Shown here piece by piece: positions 52,580-61,481 of a DNA stretch of 64,000 bases. The stretch is from CBDBBY01 sp965203795 (GTDB taxonomy: Bacteria > Pseudomonadota > Alphaproteobacteria > Rhodobacterales > Rhodobacteraceae): positions 3,038,001 through 3,102,000 of the forward strand of contig OZ241915.1 in NCBI GenBank assembly GCA_965203795.1, in the 5' to 3' direction. The stretch's first letter is position 1. Each line of letters starts with the position of its first letter. Below the pieces are notes generated by a model. The model had not been told where the DNA came from. It did no database searches and saw only the letters and a program-made list of their open reading frames with translations. A program made the translations under genes and the position numbers.

Positions 52580-53044
52580 TCAGTCCCGATGGTACGGCCC
52601 TCCGCCGAGAATTGTGGCAGCCCTGTAGAGCTGTTCCGCGAGCATCACCCTCGCAAGCTTGTGCGGGTACACCAAATTCCCGAGCGAGACAGAGGTCTCA
52701 GCGAATTCCGCCCAGCCGCCGAGTCCGCTCGGCCCCCCGATCACGAACGTCAACTCCTTCGCTCCGCCGCCTCTCCAGCCGTCCAGCATATGCGCGAACC
52801 CCGCGCTGGTCGGCGAGGCGCCGCGCTCGTCGAGCAGGCAGACCACCGAGCCGGGAGACCGGCCGCCGAGAAGCTTTGACAGCGGGGCCCCGCGAGCTCT
52901 CCGGTTCGGGTCGAACTCGACCACCTCGGAAGGGCCGAGGCCGATGTTTCGTCCGAGCTTGTCAAACCGTTCCAGATAACGGTCGGTCAATTCCTTTTCA
53001 GGTCCGGACCTCAACCGGCCCGCCGCGCAGATTCTGACGCGCAT
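52580..53044 (-). CDS. rlmH: 23S rRNA pseudouridine1915 N3-methyltransferase
   Basis: A 154-residue SPOUT methyltransferase acting on assembled 70S ribosomes. Marks are Phe-Val-Ile-Gly-Gly-Pro-Ser-Gly-Leu, Leu-Ala-Glu-Gln-Leu-Tyr-Arg-Ala and the C-terminal Pro-Tyr-His-Arg. The usual Gly-His before Pro-Tyr-His is Gly-Gly here. The start directly abuts the rsfS stop. Confidence 0.95.
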   Translation of the reverse strand: MRVRICAAGRLRSGPEKELTDRYLERFDKLGRNIGLGPSEVVEFDPNRRARGAPLSKLLGGRSPGSVVCLLDERGASPTSAGFAHMLDGWRGGGAKELTFVIGGPSGLGGWAEFAETSVSLGNLVYPHKLARVMLAEQLYRAATILGGGPYHRD

Positions 53045-53461
53045 TCAGCGCGCTGCGGCATCCGCGCCAGGATCCATCCACATCTTCTCAAGCTGGTAGA
53101 ACTGGCGCACTTCCGGCCTGAAAACGTGCACGATCACGTCGCCGGCGTCTATGAGGACCCAGTCGCCGTGCTCCTTTCCCTCCACGCGGGTAGGAAGCGC
53201 CAGATCATGCTTGATCCTGTCGATGAGCTTCTCGCTAATCGACGTCACTTGGCGAGTGGACCGGCCGGAGGCGACCACCATGTAGTCGGCCATTTCGGAT
53301 TTGCCGTGCAAATCGATGGATACAACATCCTCGGCATTATCGTCGTCGAGCGATTTGAGAATGTGGCCCAACAGCTTGTCGCCGGATGCGCGGGTTCGGG
53401 AATCCGTGGACAGGATCCCGACTGCGGCCGGAGCTTCGGCCGCCGATGTCTCATTGGACAG
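53045..53461 (-). CDS. rsfS: Ribosome silencing factor, probable CTG start
   Basis: A 138-residue Iojap/RsfS protein that binds L14 and blocks subunit joining in stationary phase. The core has Asp-Asp-Asp-Asn-Ala-Glu-Asp-Val-Val-Ser-Ile-Asp-Leu, Met-Val-Val-Ala-Ser-Gly-Arg-Ser-Thr-Arg-Gln-Val and Gly-Asp-Trp-Val-Leu-Ile-Asp. TTG 53371 is the only conventional start but lacks a ribosome site and shortens the N-terminus. A perfect AAGGAGG (53476-53470) is eight bases before in-frame CTG 53461, giving an N-terminus ending Ser-Gly-Asp-Lys-Leu-Leu. A nearby ATG (53454) is out of frame. Confidence 0.9.
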   Translation of the reverse strand: MSNETSAAEAPAAVGILSTDSRTRASGDKLLGHILKSLDDDNAEDVVSIDLHGKSEMADYMVVASGRSTRQVTSISEKLIDRIKHDLALPTRVEGKEHGDWVLIDAGDVIVHVFRPEVRQFYQLEKMWMDPGADAAAR

Positions 53462-53586
53462 AACAGTTTCCTCCTTTCCAGCTTTCGCCGCGGTCGCGGC
53501 GGATGAAGGATGCCGATTCGCATATGTGGACGCAACAGAAAATATTCAAGCCGCCCGCCGCGGCGAGCGGAACCAGCGCCGGTCGG

Positions 53587-54771
53587 TCATTGTCTGACCA
53601 CCAGCTCCTCCAACCCGTGGAAGTGATAGCGGTCCGCATATCTCGGCGGCTCGGCAAATCGGAGTTCCGGGAACCGGCTGAACAACATTTGAAGAGCCTT
53701 CGCGATCTCCAGCCGGGCCAGCGGCGCGCCCACGCAGAAATGGATTCCGGCGCCGAAAGCGACGTTGGCGGATATCCGACGGCTTGGTTCGAAACTGCCC
53801 GGGTCCGGAAACGCGTCCGGATCGCGGTTGGCGGCGCCCAGCAGAAGCGCAACGGTATCGCCTCTTTTGAACTTCCGGCCGAACGCTTCCAAGTCCTGCT
53901 TGGCGTGACGCTCGAACATGTGGAGGGGAGGATCGAACCTCAGGACCTCCTCGACGGTCGCGGCGACGGCTTCCGGCGCGATGAGTTCGGCAGGACGCCG
54001 TCCGGATTCGATGATCGCCTTGACGCCGTTCCCTATCGAATACGCCGTCGCCTCGTGGCCCGCATTCAGCAAAAGAATGCAAGTCGATGCCATCTCGTCC
54101 TCAGTCAGCTTGCTGCCGTCTTCCTCGGCGGCGATCAGCGAGCTGATCAGATCGCCGGCCGGCCGTTCCCGCTTCTTCCGGATCTCGTGCCGGATGAACT
54201 CGGAAAACTCCACTGCCGCCTCGGCGGCGCCTTCCTCCGACGACCTGTCCCGGCCTGCCTGGTAGACGGCCACCATCCTGTGGGACCATTCGAGAAGCTG
54301 CCCCGCCATGCTTGCGGGGACACCAAGCATTCCCGCGATGACAAGGACCGGCAGCCTTTCCGCATAGGTCTTCTGGAGTTCCAAGCATTCGCCATCGAGG
54401 CCGCGGACGAGCTCGTCGGCAATGCTTTCGATCGCCGGGGCCAGATCGGACACCCTTCTGGTCGTAAACGCCTTGGAAACAAGGCCGCGCAAACGGGTGT
54501 GCTCTGGCGGGTCCAGCTCAAGCATGGAATGCCGCTCGACGTTCATGAACGGTTCAAGGTGTTCCGGCACCGGACGGCGGAATTCGTCGGGAATCTCGCG
54601 GCCCCACCGGCGATCCCTGAGAAGCGCGTTCACTGCGCGGTAGGAAACCGCGCAGACGCGGTCGTACTCAACCCAGTGGAAGAGATCGCCCGCTTGCCTG
54701 GCCAGATCGTAGAACGGGTACGGGTTCTGAACAAAGCCGTCGTCCGTCGGCGACTGCGAAAAGCTCTTCAT
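53587..54771 (-). CDS. Cytochrome P450
   Basis: A 394-residue soluble bacterial P450. The heme-ligand motif is Phe-Gly-Ala-Gly-Ile-His-Phe-Cys-Val-Gly, the I-helix has Ala-Gly-His-Glu-Ala-Thr, and Glu-X-X-Arg is in Glu-Glu-Val-Leu-Arg. It resembles CYP families with unknown natural substrates. ATG 54771 has GGAGG about 11 bases upstream; ATG 54789 is possible. No ferredoxin gene is adjacent. It diverges from the dehydratase gene. Confidence 0.93.
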   Translation of the reverse strand: MKSFSQSPTDDGFVQNPYPFYDLARQAGDLFHWVEYDRVCAVSYRAVNALLRDRRWGREIPDEFRRPVPEHLEPFMNVERHSMLELDPPEHTRLRGLVSKAFTTRRVSDLAPAIESIADELVRGLDGECLELQKTYAERLPVLVIAGMLGVPASMAGQLLEWSHRMVAVYQAGRDRSSEEGAAEAAVEFSEFIRHEIRKKRERPAGDLISSLIAAEEDGSKLTEDEMASTCILLLNAGHEATAYSIGNGVKAIIESGRRPAELIAPEAVAATVEEVLRFDPPLHMFERHAKQDLEAFGRKFKRGDTVALLLGAANRDPDAFPDPGSFEPSRRISANVAFGAGIHFCVGAPLARLEIAKALQMLFSRFPELRFAEPPRYADRYHFHGLEELVVRQ

Positions 54772-54938
54772 CCGCGCGACAACCTCCATCGGCCGTTCAG
54801 CGCCGGGTTCGGAAGCGTGCGGCCGGATAGAGCGCCACCTAACATTGGTTTGCGCTTGATGCCACGAATCGGTGATTTCCGACGCAGGTTCTGGCCACCC
54901 GAATTGCGCGAACGAAGGGTATTTGGTACCGCGAACCA

Positions 54939-55910
54939 ATGCTGAGCCGTTCGGAAATCGACGAAGCCGCGGCGATGGTCGGCAGTCGGCTGAAGCCGAC
55001 GCCGCACATCGCTTGGCCGATGCTGGCGGAGGCAACCGGGGCGAAGGTCTGGGTCAAGCACGAAAACCACCTGCCCACCGGAGCGTTCAAGATCCGGGGC
55101 GGAATCACGTTCATCGGCTGGCTGAGAAAGACCCGCCCGGATTGCCTTGGCGTCGTCACGGCAACGCGCGGCAACCACGGCCAGAGCATGGCGCGCGCGG
55201 CGACGGCCGCAGGGATGGAAGCAAGAATTCTGGTCCCGCGCGGCAACTCGGCGGAGAAGAACGCGGCGATGCGCTCGTTCGGCGCCAACCTGATCGAATT
55301 CGGGTCGGACTTCGACGAGGCACGCATCGAGGCCGGAAGGATTTCCCGCGAAGAAGGCCTGTTCTTCGTCCCTCCGTTCCACAAGGAGCTGGTCAGAGGC
55401 GTTTCGACCTGCGCGTTCGAGCTGCTTTCCGATGGGCCGAAGCTGGACATTGTATACGTCCCGGTCGGGTGCGGTTCCGGGATTTGCGGGATGATTTCGG
55501 TCCGCGACGCGCTCGGTCTGGATACCAAGGTTGTCGGCGTCGTCTCGGCAGGCGCTCCGACAATCGCGCTTTCGGTCAAAGCGGGCAGGCTGGTCGAGAC
55601 CAACTCGGCCAGCACGTTCGCGGATGGGGTCGCCGTCCGGGTGCCGTTCAAGGAGCCGCTGGACGTAATCAGCGGAGGTTCGGAACGGATTGTCGAAGTT
55701 TCTGAAAAGGCGATCGCGGATGCAATCCGCCTCTACTACCGGGCAACCCACAATGTCGCGGAAGGTGCCGGTGCCGCAGCTCTCGCGGCGGTGATGCAGG
55801 AGCGGGACTCGGTTCGGGGAGAGAATGTCGGCGTCATCCTGTCCGGAGGCAACATCGACACCGACTGGCTCATCAAGATCTTGACGGGTGGAATCCCCGA
55901 ACCGCGCTGA
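54939..55910 (+). CDS. PLP-dependent serine/threonine dehydratase-like protein
   Basis: A 323-residue fold-type II PLP enzyme. The Schiff-base Lys is in Thr-Gly-Ala-Phe-Lys-Ile-Arg-Gly, substrate binding in Thr-Arg-Gly-Asn-His-Gly-Gln, the phosphate loop in Val-Gly-Cys-Gly-Ser-Gly, and Ser-Gly-Gly-Asn-Ile-Asp near the end. It lacks the regulatory ACT domain of biosynthetic IlvA, so it may be catabolic threonine or serine dehydratase, a racemase or a hydroxyaspartate dehydratase. Confidence 0.88.
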   Translation: MLSRSEIDEAAAMVGSRLKPTPHIAWPMLAEATGAKVWVKHENHLPTGAFKIRGGITFIGWLRKTRPDCLGVVTATRGNHGQSMARAATAAGMEARILVPRGNSAEKNAAMRSFGANLIEFGSDFDEARIEAGRISREEGLFFVPPFHKELVRGVSTCAFELLSDGPKLDIVYVPVGCGSGICGMISVRDALGLDTKVVGVVSAGAPTIALSVKAGRLVETNSASTFADGVAVRVPFKEPLDVISGGSERIVEVSEKAIADAIRLYYRATHNVAEGAGAAALAAVMQERDSVRGENVGVILSGGNIDTDWLIKILTGGIPEPR

Positions 55911-56338
55911 CGCCGCCGCAAGTTCGAGTTCCGGCTCGTCTTTGCTATTGGTTTGTTGCAAATGCCTTGTCCAATCAGGAAATTCTTAAATGGAACTGTT
56001 GATTCTTTTCTGAAGATTCAAGGCGGACACTAGACGGCACCTAGGGAACAAAAAAATGATCATTACTCCGCGGGCTCCGCCTCTTGGAGAGGAAAATGGA
56101 TGCCGACAGGGGATCAGAAAGGAAATTTAATGACAGATCGATCCAATCTCGATTGTTTGCCCCTGAATAGCGGGCGGCGGGCCCGAATATCTACTCCGAT
56201 CTGCCTCACCGCAGATGGTACTGGGCAGGACACCGGCGGGAGGTAAGGAGTAAGCTATAATGCTCTGCTCGTAGAAAATCTCGCAAAGGAAAAAATGTAA
56301 TTAATCCGACAGTTATTCAGAAAACAGCAATTGTGACG
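55911..56338. other. Left boundary region of the ietAS-like insert
   Basis: About 430 bases with a shift to AT-rich composition at about 55940. No convincing gene, direct repeat or tRNA was seen, so the insertion mechanism is not evident. Confidence 0.45.
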
Positions 56339-58963
56339 TTACGGCTGCACACCTATTCCGCCCTCTATTCGCGTCCGAATGCCATTGTAGACATCTACCG
56401 CTACATCCTGCCCGACCTCCAGCGTCACAACTACCCCATAACGAATTTGATCATCCAGAGTACCCGTAGTCGGGCGGCAAGTTACGTTCAGCAAGAGATT
56501 TCCACCGTCAACGAAACCTGCAGCGTCATTGCCTTCCCATCTGCGATGATAAACGGAACCTCGTCCGACGGCGTTATGTGAGGGCTGGTGCTGTACGGTC
56601 TTCACGCCAATTGAAAAATTCTTGTCGCCGCCAGGACCTGCTTCAATCTTTGCCAAGCGATATGCGCGGTGGGCGGGCGTAATTGGCGTCGTCCACGCAA
56701 TCGTGACGGTCAGCGCTCGGAATCCACCAAGTCCGTCAAGTTCCGGTGGAAGCGGTACCGCGAACTGATCCGTTTCCTTGGATCCAACTAAGTTCCATCC
56801 CAACAATGTTGCCCGGTTCGTCGCGCAATCGATCACCCTTTCGAACCTAGGACAGCCGAAGCCAAGAAATCGGCCAATTTCGTCGCGTTCATGCTCCCAG
56901 TGAAGCTTCGACTGTTCATTTAAGACCGATCTCAGCGTAGCCACAGTATCGCAGTCCCAACAGGAACTGTGCACAACCAAAGCTTTCAGGATTACGGCGT
57001 GGAACCTCGGATGCACCAAGGGGTGTAAAGGATTGTTCGGTAACTCTCTCAGCATTTGAAGAATGCGAAGAGAATTATGTGTTGCCAATGCGGTCGCGAC
57101 ACTAGTCCCGGACATGTTTGCGCTGCGATTGGTTTGACCGGTAGGGCCCGGGCTCGCAACTCCAATTCCAAAATTGCTTCCCGGAGGCGCCGTTGGTCGA
57201 ACTTTGATTGGAGCATTAGTGCTGCTTGCACTAATGTATTCTGCACCCCCAGGAACAAGAATCTCAGGCTTGATTGAGCGCTTGAATCCTGTTCCCAATG
57301 CAGAGCTCATATTGGGAAGAAATGGATTCTCATGCGGATTTATGGAAAGCGGAAGAAATCCAAGTTGTTGGACATGGTCGCGGTGGGCGGCACCAACAGT
57401 CAAAGAATTAATTGCTTCGGATGGGGAAAGCAGTTGCCGATCCGCTCGGCGTTGTAGGATTGAGCGAATCATGATCGCTTGCCTATCTGATGTACTTGCG
57501 TTTTCGAATTCCATCCAATTGCTGACACCTATCAATTCCAGACGATCCAAAATGTTTCCTGCACTGACAACTATCAGAACATTGTATTGCCAAGAAACAT
57601 AATCGATTAGACGAGCCCATGGACTCATTATACCCGCGAACCGCCTTTTCGGATTGCCGAGAGAGAGATTTACAAGGCAAACTCTTGGCGCAGTTGGCTC
57701 ATCGCCGCCTTCGCCTTCGAACATTCGGATGAAAGCGCGCCAGATTAGGTCGATGGAAAGATTGCCCGGCGGCATGCCCTCCGTTGCACTACCGATAGGA
57801 TTATACTGCGGATACATAACAGGACGAACATAGAGTTTTCCTGCAACAATCGGATCGCTTTCTGGCCCATTCAAGTCTCCATGCAATATCAAAGACGCCA
57901 TGGCTGTGCCGTGGCGCTGATCAGCCGCACTGTGATATTCGTCTCCAAAGTTTTCTGGATCGTCTATCACCAATCGACCAGAAAGACAGTCATGCTGCGC
58001 CAATGGCATTCCGTCGAGAAGCGCTACTATTGGCTCACCTAGTTCATCGTGCGGCGCTTGCTCCGTCGCAAAGCCGACTTCGGCCAAATCATCAAGGTCG
58101 CCGTCAACCGGTCCTTCGACCAGCGACTGCGGCCGCAAAGACATCACATCGTCAATTGCGGCTAGACCAGATTCGGGCTGATCTATCAGGCGTCGTATCG
58201 CGGCAGATGGAAGCATTACGAGAGCAGCATGATACCAAATGGCTTCAATCGAAACACGATTTATCACCGATCCACCAATCTCCTCCAACTTAGCTGAAAA
58301 GGCGCCTTCAATGTTATTTCGACGCCGTAAGTTTCTTCTATACCAGAATTCAACCTCAAGCTGGATAGGCGAATGCGGTTCTGCCTGAAGAGTCTCTTCG
58401 AAATCAGATACAGTCTCTTCGGTCAGCCGGTCTCGGGGTCCCCAAGGGCGAACATCCACAAGATGGCCGAATACATTCGTCCATTCCGCAAAACCGTGTT
58501 CAGGCGGGTCTCCATTCCGATACCGATGCCAAAGGCTGACCAGTTGCCCCAGCGCAGCATGATCCGGCATCGTGAAATACAGACGACGCGGAACGCGCTT
58601 GTGAATAAGAGGCTGATCGTCTTTATTTCGTTCAAAAAAGATATCGTCAGATTCAGCATCCCCCTCGTCTTCGCCAAGGAATTCAAGACTAGGAACGCCG
58701 CGAATCGCCTGATAAAAATCTACGACACTACTTGCCAACTCAAACACGAGTGCACGCTCGGGCACGATTGCAGATGGGTCGTCGCGGAGGTCCGCCAGCG
58801 CATTAGGATTTCTGATCGCCCGCTCAAGCGCATCAAATCGCGGTCCTATCCTTCTTGCCTGCTGGTCAACCCCGGCGGCCGGAATTTTTTCCTGAGGAAA
58901 GCCGGTTCGTTTGGAATCGCGTATTCGTGGACGCGGCATCGCAAGGAGCGGTCGTTCAGCCAT
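56339..58963 (-). CDS. ietS: Subtilisin-like (S8) protease of an ietAS-type module
   Basis: An 874-residue protein with a long non-catalytic N-terminal region (about 1-305), a subtilase domain (about 310-635) and a beta-rich C-terminal domain. The triad is visible: Asp about 317 (Ala-Leu-Leu-Asp-Gly), His about 351 (Arg-His-Gly-Thr-Ala-Met), Ser about 621 (Ser-Gly-Thr-Ser-Val-Ala), with oxyanion Asn about 470 (Ser-Ala-Gly-Asn). There is no signal peptide, so it acts in the cytoplasm. Directly upstream is an AAA ATPase, as in ietAS, where the protease is the toxin and the ATPase its antidote. Composition is more AT-rich than neighbours. Confidence 0.85.
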   Translation of the reverse strand: MAERPLLAMPRPRIRDSKRTGFPQEKIPAAGVDQQARRIGPRFDALERAIRNPNALADLRDDPSAIVPERALVFELASSVVDFYQAIRGVPSLEFLGEDEGDAESDDIFFERNKDDQPLIHKRVPRRLYFTMPDHAALGQLVSLWHRYRNGDPPEHGFAEWTNVFGHLVDVRPWGPRDRLTEETVSDFEETLQAEPHSPIQLEVEFWYRRNLRRRNNIEGAFSAKLEEIGGSVINRVSIEAIWYHAALVMLPSAAIRRLIDQPESGLAAIDDVMSLRPQSLVEGPVDGDLDDLAEVGFATEQAPHDELGEPIVALLDGMPLAQHDCLSGRLVIDDPENFGDEYHSAADQRHGTAMASLILHGDLNGPESDPIVAGKLYVRPVMYPQYNPIGSATEGMPPGNLSIDLIWRAFIRMFEGEGGDEPTAPRVCLVNLSLGNPKRRFAGIMSPWARLIDYVSWQYNVLIVVSAGNILDRLELIGVSNWMEFENASTSDRQAIMIRSILQRRADRQLLSPSEAINSLTVGAAHRDHVQQLGFLPLSINPHENPFLPNMSSALGTGFKRSIKPEILVPGGAEYISASSTNAPIKVRPTAPPGSNFGIGVASPGPTGQTNRSANMSGTSVATALATHNSLRILQMLRELPNNPLHPLVHPRFHAVILKALVVHSSCWDCDTVATLRSVLNEQSKLHWEHERDEIGRFLGFGCPRFERVIDCATNRATLLGWNLVGSKETDQFAVPLPPELDGLGGFRALTVTIAWTTPITPAHRAYRLAKIEAGPGGDKNFSIGVKTVQHQPSHNAVGRGSVYHRRWEGNDAAGFVDGGNLLLNVTCRPTTGTLDDQIRYGVVVTLEVGQDVAVDVYNGIRTRIEGGIGVQP

Positions 58964-58964
58964 A

Positions 58965-59939
58965 CTAGTGCGAGGGCAGGGCGCGGGATTCCCAGAGTTT
59001 CAGTTGCTCCTCAATGGTTCTCTTGAAAGGACGCTCATTCATAGCCATTACATCGCGCCGACGGACATCAAGCACAAACGCTTCTGCGTCCGCGTAGCTG
59101 GAAATATTTAGACGCTTTGCAATCATTCCAGCCGAAATGCCTTTACGCCGCTCAATCGACACAAGGAACTTTTCAAAATATTTCCTCAATTCCGTTTCGC
59201 CGGGAGCAGGCAAGTGTAAACGAAGCTGGAAACGTCGCCAAGCGGCTCGATCAAGAAGTTCTGAATGGTTTGTTGCAGCAATAACGATGGAATAACTTGG
59301 CAACTCGTCAATTTGCATCAATAGGGAAGTGACGACGCGCTTGATTTCTCCGGTTTCATGTACGTCGCCCCGTTCTTTTCCAACAGCATCAAATTCATCA
59401 AAAAAGAGAACGCAAGGAGTTGTGCGCACATAGTCGAATACGCTTTTCAATCGACTCGCAGTTTCACCCAGATAACTTCCGATCATGGCCTCATAGCGGA
59501 CTATGAAGAAAGGAAACGACAACGAATGCGCTATCGCCTCCGCAAGCGAAGTTTTGCCGTTTCCAGGGGGGCCTACAAGCAGCACTCTATGTCTTGGATC
59601 GAGGCTGTGAGCACGAAGCAAGCTCGTCCTACGCTGCTCCTCAATCAATTGATCGACAGCGATTCGACAATCATTCGTCAGAATTAGATCATTGAGCTCC
59701 CGCCAAGGCGTGGTCTCGGCAACGAATTCGCGTCCCTTTTGTCCGACCCGGTTGCAGTGGCGTGCATTGGGCGGAACGCTTCCATTCGGTTTGGCAGCAC
59801 TCTCTAGCCGGTCCGCCAGTATAGTATGCTGTTTGACCCGCTCTTCAGCAATTATACTATCGACCACTTTGCGAACCGAATTTGTATCTCCCGAAACGCT
59901 GGCTTTAACAAGCTTTATTAAGAGATCACTGCGCGCCAT
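58965..59939 (-). CDS. ietA: AAA ATPase of an ietAS-type module
   Basis: A 324-residue AAA ATPase. A helical N-terminus (Asp-Leu-Leu-Ile-Lys-Leu-Val-Lys-Ala-Ser) precedes Walker A Gly-Pro-Pro-Gly-Asn-Gly-Lys-Thr and Walker B Val-Leu-Phe-Phe-Asp-Glu-Phe-Asp, with sensor Ala-Ala-Thr-Asn-His. ATG 59939, with GGGAG nine bases upstream, matches the family N-terminus better than GTG 59990. The stop is one base before the ietS start. IetA-type ATPases neutralise or control the partner protease; homologous pairs are catalogued as phage-defence systems. Confidence 0.85.
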   Translation of the reverse strand: MARSDLLIKLVKASVSGDTNSVRKVVDSIIAEERVKQHTILADRLESAAKPNGSVPPNARHCNRVGQKGREFVAETTPWRELNDLILTNDCRIAVDQLIEEQRRTSLLRAHSLDPRHRVLLVGPPGNGKTSLAEAIAHSLSFPFFIVRYEAMIGSYLGETASRLKSVFDYVRTTPCVLFFDEFDAVGKERGDVHETGEIKRVVTSLLMQIDELPSYSIVIAATNHSELLDRAAWRRFQLRLHLPAPGETELRKYFEKFLVSIERRKGISAGMIAKRLNISSYADAEAFVLDVRRRDVMAMNERPFKRTIEEQLKLWESRALPSH

Positions 59940-60451
59940 TAGATCCGCTCCCGGGATTGACTTGACGTGTCTGCTCCAATAGGTCTCCACATGATCGACT
60001 ATCGCGCATTGCTAGACAGGGCGCCAGAATAAAATTTGCACCGATGCAGAATTCACTGTGATTACGGTTTGTGCCCATTCAGCAACCTGTTCCTTTCCTT
60101 TGCAAATCGGCTCCAGTATCGTGATCCCAGCAATTGCCAATCACAAGGGTTGTCGTAATCCGCACGAATCAAAATCCTATAGCGTCGGCTGCTGATTCCC
60201 CATTTGGGCGAAGGCTTCGTAGCTGTTCGGCACCACGATATACCGATTCGGCTGCGGTTGAAATCCCGTCATGCTGCTTTCGCAGTCTGAGCGGATTAAT
60301 TTCGGCCGATTCCTTACGCCCTTCTGTCGCATTACCGGGCTGCGGCGGCTCGCAGAGGCAGGGCGAGCACGCAGGAGAGCAGGTGTTCCCGCCCGGCAGG
60401 GCTCGAACGCCGTTTCGAACGTGCACGGCGCTTCGCCGACCGGCTCGATAT
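59940..60451. other. Right boundary region of the ietAS-like insert
   Basis: About 510 bases, AT-rich to about 60180 and GC-rich after. The ietAS promoter should be at the left. I see a tRNA-like arm at 60380-60425 that does not fold into a tRNA, and no gene. Confidence 0.45.
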
Positions 60452-61321
60452 CTATGACCTGACCAGTTTTTCGTATTCCTCGGCGATCGAGCGGGTCAGC
60501 GGGCCGACATCGAAATTGTAGTCGCCGATGCTGCCCACAGGCGTGACCTCGGCCGCCGTTCCCGTAAGCCAGCACTGCTCGAAGCTCTCCAGTTCGTCCG
60601 GGAGTATATGCCGCTCCCGCAGCTCGACACCGCGGGCCTTCAGCAGGCGGATCACGGTCTGCCTGGTAATGCCGTCCAGAAAGCAGTCCGCCAGCGGCGT
60701 GTGAACGACGTCGCCCTTCACGAAGAAGATGTTCGCGCCGGTCGCCTCCGCGACGTAGCCGCGATAGTCCAGCATCATTGAATCCGAGCAGCCTTTCTCT
60801 TCCGCCTGGTGCTTGGAGATCGTGCAGATCATGTACAGGCCGGCGGCCTTCGCTTGGCTTGGGATGGTTTCAGGGCTTGGCCGCTTCCACTTGGAGATGT
60901 CGAGCTTTGCCCCCTTGTGCTTGGCGTCGCCGTAGTAGGCGCCCCAGTCCCAAGCTGCGATCGCAATCCGGACGCTGTTCTTCCGGGCGGCAACCCCCAT
61001 GTCCTCTCCGACCGCCCTCCAAATGACTGGCCGAACATAGGCTTCCGTCAATCCGTTCCTGGCCATGACGGCGGCCTTCGCGCTCTCAATCTCTTCGGCG
61101 GTGTAGTCGACCGGCATGTCCAGCAGCCGTGCCGACTCGAGAAGGCGGTCCGTATGCTTGCGATTCTCGAATATTTTTCCGCCGTACGCGCGCTCCCCTT
61201 CGAATACAGAGGAACCGTAGTGCATCGCATGGGTCAGGATATGGACGTTCGCCTGCCGCCACGGCACCAGCGTTCCGTCCATCCAGATGAATCCGTCGCG
61301 GTCGTCGTAAGGTCCTGCCAT
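60452..61321 (-). CDS. ilvE: Branched-chain amino acid aminotransferase
   Basis: A 289-residue fold-type IV PLP enzyme for the last step of leucine, isoleucine and valine synthesis. Seen are His-Tyr-Gly-Ser-Ser-Val-Phe-Glu-Gly-Glu-Arg, the Lys in Ile-Ser-Lys-His-Gln-Ala, and Glu-Ala-Thr-Gly-Ala-Asn-Ile-Phe. ATG 61321 matches the family; the open frame runs 83 further codons through the promoter region. It is divergent from the MarR gene, sharing a 160-base control region. Confidence 0.94.
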   Translation of the reverse strand: MAGPYDDRDGFIWMDGTLVPWRQANVHILTHAMHYGSSVFEGERAYGGKIFENRKHTDRLLESARLLDMPVDYTAEEIESAKAAVMARNGLTEAYVRPVIWRAVGEDMGVAARKNSVRIAIAAWDWGAYYGDAKHKGAKLDISKWKRPSPETIPSQAKAAGLYMICTISKHQAEEKGCSDSMMLDYRGYVAEATGANIFFVKGDVVHTPLADCFLDGITRQTVIRLLKARGVELRERHILPDELESFEQCWLTGTAAEVTPVGSIGDYNFDVGPLTRSIAEEYEKLVRS

Positions 61322-61428
61322 GCCGGTTGCCCTTCGCCTTCCAGTCGCGCGCGGCGGCGCCTGCCAGCTTCGGGAAAGCGCCGAAGCGCGGCCCGCAGCC
61401 TCGCACCGGGTACCCATTCGCAATTGAA

Positions 61429-61447
61429 ATGTCAACAAGGTTGACAT
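61429..61447. promoter_or_regulatory. Perfect inverted repeat, likely MarR (PetP-like) operator
   Basis: ATGTCAAC-AAG-GTTGACAT is a perfect 8-base inverted repeat in the divergent ilvE/petP control region. Each arm contains TTGACA, the -35 consensus, in opposite orientations, so bound MarR dimer could block both promoters. No clear -10 was found for either side. Confidence 0.6.
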
Positions 61448-61481
61448 ATTGTCGCGGCTATCGCGGTCGGTGAAGGTCGGA

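Noticed and set aside
53245..53535. A frame with an ATG right after the AAGGAGG upstream of rsfS
   Set aside because: It is Arg/Pro-rich and out of frame with rsfS; the strong ribosome site is better explained by CTG initiation of rsfS.
60377..60425. tRNA-like T-arm (TTCGAGCC) on the minus strand near the ietAS boundary, considered as a tRNA attachment site
   Set aside because: The flanking bases do not pair as a T stem and there is no cloverleaf or CCA end.
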